Positions 50,049 through 56,129 of a stretch of DNA of 56,129 nucleotides are shown here, piece after piece. A model generated the notes under the pieces. The model saw nothing but the letters and a program-made list of their open reading frames with translations. It had not been told where the DNA came from and ran no database searches. The DNA is from CAYVMD01 sp964452465. Its GTDB lineage: Bacteria > Armatimonadota > JACIXR01. The position numbers were made by a program, and so were the translations under genes. The first letter of the stretch is position 1, and each line of letters begins with the position of its first letter. The stretch covers positions 1 to 56,129 of the forward strand of contig CAYVMD010000011.1 in the NCBI GenBank assembly GCA_964452465.1. Reading direction: 5' to 3'.

Positions 50049-51410
50049 ATGATGGGCAGTGGAGTAGTTGCAATAGTAGGAAGAACCAATGTAGGGAAAT
50101 CCACCCTCTTTAACCGCCTCCTTAAGAGGCGCATAGCTATAGTGGAAGGAGAACCAGGGGTAACACGGGACCGCGTTTACGGGATCTGTGAGTGGTTAGG
50201 CAATACCTTTTCCCTCGTGGATACGGGAGGGTTGTTTCCACCTTTTGTAGATACATTGACTGAACAGGTCAAAAAGCAGGTCGAGCTGGCGATAAAAGAA
50301 GCGGACGTGATCCTCTTCGTCATAGATCTAACAGAGGGACTAACCCCGGCGGAGTGGGAGATCGCGGAACGCTTGCGTAAGGAAAACAAGCCGGTGTTGA
50401 TCGTCGCCAATAAGGCGGATATAAGCAGGAAGAAATGGAGGGTAACGGAGGAAGAGCTTTACGCTTTTGGCTGGGACGATATCTTCATCATATCTGCCGC
50501 CAAAGGGGAAGGAATAGGGGACTTATTGGACAGGATAGTTTCCCTTCTCCCTCCAACTCAGGTGCTTCCTCCTTCCTTGGAGGATGCGATAAAGATAGCC
50601 ATTGTAGGAGCAGTGAATGTAGGGAAGTCCAGCCTTTTAAACGCCATACTTCAGGAGGATAGGGTGATCGTGGATAGAACGCCGGGCACCACGAGGGATG
50701 CCATAGATACGCCCTTCGAATGGATGGGCAGGAAATTTCTGTTGATAGATACGGCGGGCATAAGGAAGAAGAGAAAAGCGGAAAGTCTAGTGGAATATTT
50801 CGGCATCGTTAGATCCATGAAGGCGATCCAAAGGGCGGATATAGCTTTCCTCGTCTTGGATGCTTCCTATGGAGTGAGAAGGGTGGATCTACGGGTGGCA
50901 GGGCATGTGGAGGAAGCGGGCAAAGGATGCATAATAGTAGCCAACAAATGGGACCTTATCAGGGAAGGGCATAAGAAAAAGGTGCAAAGGGCATTCAAGG
51001 ATCTTGTGAGGGAGAGGATGCCTTTCCTGGCTTATGCCCCTGTTGTTTTCACCTCTGCCCTGAAGGAGGAAGGGATTAACGAGTTGTTGAAGAAGGCGGT
51101 TGAGGTTTATGATGAATACAGCAAGGAATTGGCGCTCCCCGAGAGCAAGGAGATCCTAAAGGAGGCGATCAAGAGGCATCCTGCGATGAAGAAGGGTAAA
51201 CAATTGAGATTATATGAGGTGGAAAGTGGAGGGGCGAAACCACCTTCTCTACTCTTATATGTCAACGATACCGAGATCGTTTCTCCCGAATATAGCAGGT
51301 ACCTTGTAAATCGCCTGCGGGAGGTTTTCCCCTTGGAGGGTGCACCCATTAGGCTAAAGTTCCTCCCTAAGAAGAAACTGAAGAAACCGGTGGGAGGGAA
51401 AACAGCATGA
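50049..51410 (+). CDS. der: Ribosome biogenesis GTPase Der (EngA)
   Basis: Double GTPase needed for 50S subunit assembly. About 453 residues. First G domain: VAIVGRTNVGKSTLFNRL, DTGG, VANKAD. Second: AIVGAVNVGKSSLLNAI, DTAGIRKK, VANKWD. The C-terminal KH-like domain includes LRLYEVESGGAKPPSLLLYVND. Start ATG 50049 (or 50052) has no Shine-Dalgarno sequence in the AT-rich upstream bases and the promoter lies immediately before it. An earlier in-frame TTG at 50013 lies within the -35 element and is rejected. Overlaps plsY by 4 bases. Confidence 0.95.
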   Translation: MMGSGVVAIVGRTNVGKSTLFNRLLKRRIAIVEGEPGVTRDRVYGICEWLGNTFSLVDTGGLFPPFVDTLTEQVKKQVELAIKEADVILFVIDLTEGLTPAEWEIAERLRKENKPVLIVANKADISRKKWRVTEEELYAFGWDDIFIISAAKGEGIGDLLDRIVSLLPPTQVLPPSLEDAIKIAIVGAVNVGKSSLLNAILQEDRVIVDRTPGTTRDAIDTPFEWMGRKFLLIDTAGIRKKRKAESLVEYFGIVRSMKAIQRADIAFLVLDASYGVRRVDLRVAGHVEEAGKGCIIVANKWDLIREGHKKKVQRAFKDLVRERMPFLAYAPVVFTSALKEEGINELLKKAVEVYDEYSKELALPESKEILKEAIKRHPAMKKGKQLRLYEVESGGAKPPSLLLYVNDTEIVSPEYSRYLVNRLREVFPLEGAPIRLKFLPKKKLKKPVGGKTA

Positions 51411-52000
51411 AGGAATTTCTGCTCGTCTTGTTTTCCTTTTTTCTTGGTTCCTTGCCCTTTGGCTTAATAATCTGCAAGCGCCTAAAGGGGATAGATATAA
51501 GGCAGGTGGGAAGCGGTAATGTAGGGGCGACTAACGCCTGGCGAGTGGCAGGCCCATTCGCTGGTTCCTTGGTGCTAATTCTCGACTTCTCAAAAGGGTT
51601 CATACCCGTAGTAATCGCCAAATCCCTTGCTCTATCGCCCCTCTGGGTTGTCATCGTGGGGCTATTCGCCATAATGGGGCATACCTTTTCTCCTTTTCTC
51701 GGCTTTAAGGGGGGGAGAGGAGTATCTACTGGTCTTGGCATAGTAGTGGGCATCTCCCCCTTATCCGCCCTCCTGCTCTTATTCCTTTGGTTGTTCATCT
51801 TATTAGTTTTTCGTTATGTATCGCTTGCTTCTATAACCTCCGCCTTCGCTTTCCCAGTAATAATGGGATTGCAAAAGGAACCCCTCCCTTACTTTGTCCT
51901 CTCCATTCTCATCTGTATCTTGGTTATAGTGCGGCATAAGGCTAATTTGGAGAGGTTATTACAAGGGAAGGAACCAAAGATCTGGGGAGGTAGAAAATGA
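51407..52000 (+). CDS. plsY: Glycerol-3-phosphate acyltransferase PlsY
   Basis: Inner-membrane enzyme transferring acyl groups from acyl-phosphate to glycerol 3-phosphate, the first phospholipid step. 197 residues with about five membrane segments. Diagnostic loops are GSLPFGLIICKRLKGIDIRQ, VGSGNVGATNAWRV and GHTFSPFLGFKGGRGVSTGLG. der-plsY linkage is common; gpsA, often the third gene, is replaced here by amrS. ATG overlaps the der stop and the stop overlaps amrS. Confidence 0.95.
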   Translation: MKEFLLVLFSFFLGSLPFGLIICKRLKGIDIRQVGSGNVGATNAWRVAGPFAGSLVLILDFSKGFIPVVIAKSLALSPLWVVIVGLFAIMGHTFSPFLGFKGGRGVSTGLGIVVGISPLSALLLLFLWLFILLVFRYVSLASITSAFAFPVIMGLQKEPLPYFVLSILICILVIVRHKANLERLLQGKEPKIWGGRK

Positions 52001-52995
52001 CGCAGATCGCTTTATTTTGGGAGAAAAAGGAAGACGGAAAGGTGCAGTGTCGTCTTTGCCCTAATAATTGCCTGCTTGAAGAGGGGAAAACGGGGCTATG
52101 CCTAGGGAGGGAGAATCAGGGAGGGCAGTTGGTAACCCATAATTGGGGGGAGGTGTCCTCGCTCGCCCTCGATCCCATAGAGAAAAAACCCCTCTTCCAC
52201 TTTTATCCTGGCTCTTATATCCTCTCTGTAGGAACTTACGGCTGTAACTTCTCCTGTGATCATTGTCAAAACTGGCAGATATCCCAGAGGAAGGCGCTCA
52301 CCGATTTCATCCCTCCGGAGATCCTGGTTAGGACCGCCAAAGAAAGGATGCCTTTAAACATCGGCATAGCCTATACCTATAATGAGCCCTTTATCTGGTA
52401 CGAATATGTCCTCGATTGTGCTCAACTTGCCCGGAAGGAAGGGCTGAAGAATGTCCTCGTGACCAACGGATATATAAACGAGGAACCTTTAAAGCAGATC
52501 CTTCCCTTTATAGATGCATTGAATATAGATGTGAAGGCGATGAAGGAGGATTTCTACAGGAGGATCTGCAAGGGGAAATTGGCGCCAGTTTTGCGAACGG
52601 TCGAGATATGTCATGAGCAAGGTGTGCATATTGAGATCACCAATTTGCTCATCCCTTCTCTGAACGATAGCGAGGAGGATATAAGGGCGCTGGTTGATTG
52701 GCTCTCTTCCCTTGAACCAGCCATTCCTCTCCATTTCACCCGCTACTTCCCCGCTAATAGGATGTCCTTGCCTCCTACCCCCATTTCCACCTTGACGAGG
52801 GCGAGGGAAATCGCCAGGGAGAAGATGCAATATGTCTATACGGGAAATGTGCTTTACGAGGAAGGGGAAACCACCTTCTGCCCTCGATGTAAGAGGGCGG
52901 TGATAAAGAGAATGGGAATGGGGGTGGGGGAGATGCATTTAAAGGGCAAGGCGTGTGTTTTTTGTGGTTATGAATTAAATATAGTGGTATCATAA
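51997..52995 (+). CDS. amrS: AmmeMemoRadiSam-type radical SAM enzyme
   Basis: Radical SAM protein related to pyruvate formate-lyase activating enzymes. 332 residues. An N-terminal CRLCPNNCLLEEGKTGLCLGR cysteine motif precedes the radical SAM cluster loop CNFSCDHCQNWQIS; IAYTYNEPFIWYEYVLD and the C-terminal zinc pair CPRC...CVFC are typical of AmrS. The usual partner genes (amrA-type AMMECR1, amrB-type Memo) are not next to it. Its reaction is unknown in general. ATG overlaps the plsY stop, with ggggagg as ribosome binding site. Confidence 0.88.
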   Translation: MTQIALFWEKKEDGKVQCRLCPNNCLLEEGKTGLCLGRENQGGQLVTHNWGEVSSLALDPIEKKPLFHFYPGSYILSVGTYGCNFSCDHCQNWQISQRKALTDFIPPEILVRTAKERMPLNIGIAYTYNEPFIWYEYVLDCAQLARKEGLKNVLVTNGYINEEPLKQILPFIDALNIDVKAMKEDFYRRICKGKLAPVLRTVEICHEQGVHIEITNLLIPSLNDSEEDIRALVDWLSSLEPAIPLHFTRYFPANRMSLPPTPISTLTRAREIAREKMQYVYTGNVLYEEGETTFCPRCKRAVIKRMGMGVGEMHLKGKACVFCGYELNIVVS

Positions 52996-53008
52996 CCTAT
53001 GAAGGGAA

Positions 53009-54310
53009 ATGAGGGTCTATCTCATCCATCCTGATCCTCATTACGAGGAAAGGAAGGATATAAAAGAGAGGAAGTCTCTTTTCCCACCACTTGGACTTTT
53101 GCAAGTCGCTGGCTTAACCCCTCCCGATGTGGAGGTCAAATTGACCGATGAAGCGGTGGGGGATATAGATTTCGAGGCGAATGTGGATTTGGTAGGGCTG
53201 AGTTTCAACACTGCCTCCGCTCCTCGTGCCTTCCAGATCGCCCAGGAATGGCGAAGGAAGGGGGTGAAGGTGGTTATGGGAGGAGCGCATCCCACTATGT
53301 GCCCCGAGGAATGTGCTCAATACGCCGATAGCGTGGTAGTCGGGGAGGCGGAAGGGACTTGGAGACAGGTGCTGGAGGATGCAAGGAGGGGAGAATTGAA
53401 GAAGTTCTACCGGTGCGATGGCTTTCCTCCCCTTGAAAACTTACCCCTTCCTCGCCGAGATTTATTGGATCCCAAGAAATACGCGGTCTTCTACACCTTG
53501 CAAACGACGAGAGGTTGCCCCTACAATTGCGATTTCTGCTCGGTAACGCGCTTTTTCGGTAGGACCTACAGAACCCGTCCAATAAGGGAGGTCATAGAGG
53601 AAATAGAGGGGATCGACAGCAGGATAATAATCTTTGTGGATGATAATATCCTGGGAAACCCCCAATATGCGAAGCAACTCTTCAAGGAATTGATCCCTCT
53701 AAAAAAGATCTGGCTTGCTCAAGGCTCTATTAACGCCACCAAGGATGGAGAGTTGATAAGATTGGCTTCTAAAGCGGGTTGCAGAGGATTATTGATTGGG
53801 TTCGAAAGTATATCCGAGGAAGCTTTGAGAGAGGTGGGGAAAAAGCATAATATAGTGGAGGAGTATAGCAGAGGGATAAGAAGGCTTCATAGCATGGGGA
53901 TAGCGGTGATAGGTGCCTTTATATTTGGGTTCGACCACGATGACAAGGGGGTCTTCAAGCGAACGGTCGATTTCGTTCACAGGGAGAAAATAGACATGCT
54001 TCAATTTTCCATCCTAACACCTCTCCCAGGCACCGCTTTATACGAAAGGCTGGATAGGGAAGGAAGGATATTCGACAAGGATTGGTCCAAATACACGGGT
54101 AATCACTGCGTTTTCTATCCCCAGAACATGAGCCCTGAGGAGTTGGAGGAAGGCTTAATGTGGGCTTATAAGGAAACCATTGGATTGAAATCGCTCCTGA
54201 GGCGTTCCTTATGCCTCTCCAAAAGGTTTCCAATATCCCTGCTTTTGAATTATTATTACTATAAGGTAGTAAAACAATGGCTAAGAGGAAGGCAGGAGGA
54301 CGATGATTAA
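53009..54310 (+). CDS. B12-binding domain radical SAM protein
   Basis: 433 residues. The N-terminal half is a cobalamin-binding-like Rossmann domain (VVMGGAHPTMCPEECAQYADSVVVGEAEG), and the second half has the radical SAM loop CPYNCDFCSVTRFFG with GLLIGFESISEEAL. Similar proteins act in methylation or in hopanoid and tetrapyrrole routes; which applies here is not clear. The start at 53009 follows amrS by 13 bases. It is the last normal-composition gene before the AT-rich methyltransferase pair, which it overlaps by 8 bases. Confidence 0.85.
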   Translation: MRVYLIHPDPHYEERKDIKERKSLFPPLGLLQVAGLTPPDVEVKLTDEAVGDIDFEANVDLVGLSFNTASAPRAFQIAQEWRRKGVKVVMGGAHPTMCPEECAQYADSVVVGEAEGTWRQVLEDARRGELKKFYRCDGFPPLENLPLPRRDLLDPKKYAVFYTLQTTRGCPYNCDFCSVTRFFGRTYRTRPIREVIEEIEGIDSRIIIFVDDNILGNPQYAKQLFKELIPLKKIWLAQGSINATKDGELIRLASKAGCRGLLIGFESISEEALREVGKKHNIVEEYSRGIRRLHSMGIAVIGAFIFGFDHDDKGVFKRTVDFVHREKIDMLQFSILTPLPGTALYERLDREGRIFDKDWSKYTGNHCVFYPQNMSPEELEEGLMWAYKETIGLKSLLRRSLCLSKRFPISLLLNYYYYKVVKQWLRGRQEDDD

Positions 54311-55226
54311 ATTAAACCTTATAGAGATGACGGAGATTAAAGAAGAGGATTACCGAGAGTTCCTGGCGAAGAACGATTATGTAATTATAGAAAATGTAAA
54401 AATACCTCTCCTAAGAGAACATAAGATAACGAAATTTGAACCTGAAAATTTTAAATTAGAAACAACAACGGTATGGTCCTTCCCTGAAAGAGGGGATTGG
54501 GCAACTCATAAAGGGAATTATAGAGCAAATTGGTCGCCATATATTCCTCGAAACTTAATTTTGCGTTATACCGAAGAGGGTGAATTAGTTTTAGATCAAA
54601 TGGTAGGATCAGGGACCACATTGGTAGAATGTAAACTCTTAAATAGGAGAGCAATAGGGGTGGATATCAATCCAGCGGCAATAATGGTTGCAAGAAATAG
54701 ATTAGATTTTAAATACGAATATGACCCTGAGATAAAAACTTACATCGGAGATGCGCGAAATCTTAATTTCATAAAAACCGAAAGCGTAGACTTGATTGCT
54801 ACTCACCCTCCTTATGCAAACATTGTCAAATTTTCCCATCATAAAATAGAAGGAGACCTCTCAAATGTGAAAAATGTCGACGAATTCGTTGAACAAATGA
54901 GAAAAGTTAGTGAGGAATGTTATCGAGTTTTAAAACCGGGCAAACATTGTGCTATATTAGTTGGTGATACAAGAAAGAGAAAACACTTTGTCCCAATCTC
55001 CACAAGAATTCTTGAGGTGTTTTTAGAAACAGGTTTTATATTAAGGGAGGATGTAATAAAACTTCAATGGAAGATGAAAAGCACAAGAGAAAAATGGAGA
55101 GGGAAGAAGTATGACTTCTTGCTGTTGGCTCATGAGCATTTATTTATTTTCAGAAAACCCGAAAAAGGCGAGAAATTGAGTGCTTACAAGAATAGCACAA
55201 ACTGGCATGTGGCAAAACTACTATGA
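54303..55226 (+). CDS. Amino-type DNA methyltransferase
   Basis: Likely N4-cytosine or N6-adenine DNA methyltransferase. 307 residues. Order of motifs: an N-terminal VWSFPERGDWATHKGNYRAN region, SAM-binding motif I in LDQMVGSGTTLVE (about 98-109), the acidic strand AIGVDINP, and catalytic motif IV as THPPY (167-171, the variant of D/N/S-PPY). The tail YDFLLLAHEHLFIFRKP is typical of bacterial amino-methyltransferases. Base composition is clearly AT-richer than the surrounding genes (many aaa, ata and tta codons), suggesting recent transfer. It overlaps the next gene by 4 bases. Target sequence unknown. Confidence 0.82.
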   Translation: MIKLNLIEMTEIKEEDYREFLAKNDYVIIENVKIPLLREHKITKFEPENFKLETTTVWSFPERGDWATHKGNYRANWSPYIPRNLILRYTEEGELVLDQMVGSGTTLVECKLLNRRAIGVDINPAAIMVARNRLDFKYEYDPEIKTYIGDARNLNFIKTESVDLIATHPPYANIVKFSHHKIEGDLSNVKNVDEFVEQMRKVSEECYRVLKPGKHCAILVGDTRKRKHFVPISTRILEVFLETGFILREDVIKLQWKMKSTREKWRGKKYDFLLLAHEHLFIFRKPEKGEKLSAYKNSTNWHVAKLL

Positions 55227-55801
55227 TAGAGGTCGGTGAATATTTAGGTCGAGGAAAGGATAAAAAGAAAATATTGGCCGTAGTTCCTCTATCCAATGGG
55301 TGGTTCTTGGTCAAAACGGAGAATTCGAAATCGGCTAAAGATTTTAAAGTAAGAGCGATTACCGACCCCGTTTCGAGAAAATATTACACTCCGAAGCATG
55401 CTCATTTTGCTATAGATTTTTACGGGAAGCTTTGCCACAACAAAGCGAAAGCAGAATTGGTTTTTAAAGCAATTATTGAGGTATGGCAAGGGCAAGAAGT
55501 GGGGATTGTTTTACAAAAATATGCTAAAGAGGCTGAAATGCTTCCGGGGTATAAATTAGAATATACGCTTTACGCGTTAAATTGGATTTTGGAGCAGGAG
55601 GATATCAATTTCCCAGGACGACCGGAGAAATTGCAAACCTTACTGGATCAAAAGTGTCAGCTCCTCGGGGTAAAAGTTCCAGAAAAAAGAAAAGGGAGCC
55701 AATTAGCCATTTCTTTATTTTGTGATATTCTAAATGGTATTCATCCGGTAGAGGCTTTGCTCTCGGCTAATTTGGATATCGTCCCCAGATTTAGAAGATA
55801 A
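55223..55801 (+). CDS. Unknown protein coupled to the DNA methyltransferase
   Basis: 192 residues that I cannot assign. It overlaps the methyltransferase stop and shares its AT-rich composition, so the two travel and are translated together. The N-terminal half is beta-rich (ILAVVPLSNGWFLVKTE); the C-terminal half is helical (YALNWILEQEDINFPGRPEKLQ, GSQLAISLFCDILNGIHPVEALL). I see no PD-(D/E)xK, HNH or GIY-YIG nuclease motif. Candidates by position are a restriction subunit, a specificity or DNA-binding partner, or a regulator. It lies next to the tRNA cluster. Confidence 0.6.
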   Translation: MIEVGEYLGRGKDKKKILAVVPLSNGWFLVKTENSKSAKDFKVRAITDPVSRKYYTPKHAHFAIDFYGKLCHNKAKAELVFKAIIEVWQGQEVGIVLQKYAKEAEMLPGYKLEYTLYALNWILEQEDINFPGRPEKLQTLLDQKCQLLGVKVPEKRKGSQLAISLFCDILNGIHPVEALLSANLDIVPRFRR

Positions 55802-55819
55802 TCTTCCCTAAAAATCTTT

Positions 55820-55908
55820 TGGTGGGCGGGGTGGGACTCGAACCCACACGCCTTCAGGAAGGCAGCGGATTTTAAGTCCGCGGTGTCTGCCAATTCCACC
55901 ACCCGCCC
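55820..55908 (-). tRNA. tRNA-Leu (anticodon UAA)
   Basis: Minus-sense cloverleaf with acceptor GGGCGGG/CCCGCCC, anticodon arm GCGGA-CTTAAAA-TCCGC and a long variable arm (TGCCTTCCTGAAGGCG) as required for leucine. T-arm GTGGG-TTCGAGT-CCCAC. CCA is encoded. Reads UUA codons. Confidence 0.95.
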
Positions 55909-55910
55909 TC

Positions 55911-55985
55911 TGGAGGCGACGCCCGGAATCGAACCGGGGTATAGCGGTTTTGCAGACCGCTGCCTTGCCTCTTGGCTACGTCGCC
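55911..55985 (-). tRNA. tRNA-Cys (anticodon GCA)
   Basis: Minus-sense cloverleaf: acceptor GGCGACG/CGTCGCC, anticodon arm GCGGT-CTGCAAA-ACCGC, T-arm CCCGG-TTCGATT-CCGGG, encoded CCA. Confidence 0.95.
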
Positions 55986-55988
55986 TTC

Positions 55989-56063
55989 TGGAGCGGGCGA
56001 CGGGATTTGAACCCGCGACCTTCAGCCCGGGGAGCTGACGCTCTACCCCTGAGCTACGCCCGC
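55989..56063 (-). tRNA. tRNA-Gly (anticodon CCC, unusual loop)
   Basis: Minus-sense cloverleaf: acceptor GCGGGCG/CGCCCGC, D-arm GCTC-AGGGGTA-GAGC, anticodon arm TCAGC-TCCCCGG-GCTGA, T-arm GCGGG-TTCAAAT-CCCGT, encoded CCA. The seven-base loop places CCC at 34-36, but position 33 is C rather than the near-universal U, and 37-38 are GG. Confidence 0.88.
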
Positions 56064-56064
56064 A

Positions 56065-56129
56065 TGGTGGGCGCAGTAGGACTTGAACCTACGACCTCTT
56101 GCTCGTGAAGCAAGCGCTCTCCCTCTGAG
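56065..56129 (-). tRNA. tRNA-Val (anticodon CAC), cut by the window edge
   Basis: Minus sense: anticodon arm CTTGC-TTCACGA-GCAAG, T-arm GTAGG-TTCAAGT-CCTAC, acceptor 3' strand TGCGCCC and encoded CCA. The 5' acceptor strand lies beyond the right edge. Confidence 0.9.

Noticed and set aside
55223..55801. Calling the methyltransferase partner a restriction endonuclease
   Set aside because: No PD-(D/E)xK, HNH, GIY-YIG or PLD motif can be seen, so position alone does not support the label.
1..56129. CRISPR arrays, insertion sequences, rRNA or prophage genes
   Set aside because: No regularly spaced repeats, transposase, integrase, capsid or rRNA sequence was found on reading the window.

Overview
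The window looks like the chromosome of a diderm bacterium, probably thermophilic or environmental and most like Armatimonadota. This placement is tentative. It rests on the prepilin-type DUF1559 protein at the left edge (N-terminal AILFPVFSRARENARKASC followed by a C-terminal H-x9-DG motif), on a lipopolysaccharide route with heptose and Kdo, and on scattered unusual glycoside hydrolases. Genes are densely packed with many ATGA/GTGA stop-start overlaps, and no gene-free stretch exceeds 300 bases. No insertion sequence, CRISPR array, prophage or rRNA gene was seen.

Layout. 1-8050: tail of a DUF1559 prepilin, a strong hairpin, then rfbD-ileS-lspA-lgt-RluA-family pseudouridine synthase-gatB. 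8327-16770: Gfo/Idh oxidoreductase, SpoIID-like protein, HPr and enzyme I of a PTS with no permease nearby, then a methyltransferase and three glycosyltransferases of surface glycan assembly. 16873-22594: gmhA-rfaE1-rfaE2-kdsB-kdsA (heptose and Kdo precursors) ending in a transporter fused to HEAT-like repeats. 22704-27228: a large GH106-like hydrolase, a small membrane protein and a sugar-phosphate isomerase/epimerase. 27299-33853 (minus): a complete trpEGDCFBA operon preceded by a leader peptide with three Trp codons and a multi-hairpin attenuator. 33868-35322 (minus): a GH32 fructosidase. 35480-39888: nadD-LCP protein-rsfS-TPR membrane protein-secreted HEWIH protein. 39922-43826 (minus): uvrA-ychF. 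43966-48209: a GH57 alpha-glucan enzyme overlapping a sugar nucleotidyltransferase/phosphomannomutase-like fusion. 48331-49926: a stand-alone glutamate synthase-type protein. 50049-54310: der-plsY-amrS-B12-binding radical SAM protein. 54303-55801: an AT-rich DNA methyltransferase plus an unknown partner. 55820-56129 (minus): tRNA genes Val-Gly-Cys-Leu in transcription order.

Two things stand out. The trp operon carries a translation-coupled attenuator in which leader, hairpin arms and terminator arms are all mutually complementary. In addition, several transcription units (rfbD, ptsH, trpL, nadD, der) have a good promoter ending only a few bases before a start codon that lacks a Shine-Dalgarno sequence. 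This suggests leaderless mRNAs at operon starts, while operon-internal genes use ordinary ribosome binding sites.

All functional calls come from reading motifs by eye. No database search, structure prediction or alignment was run.
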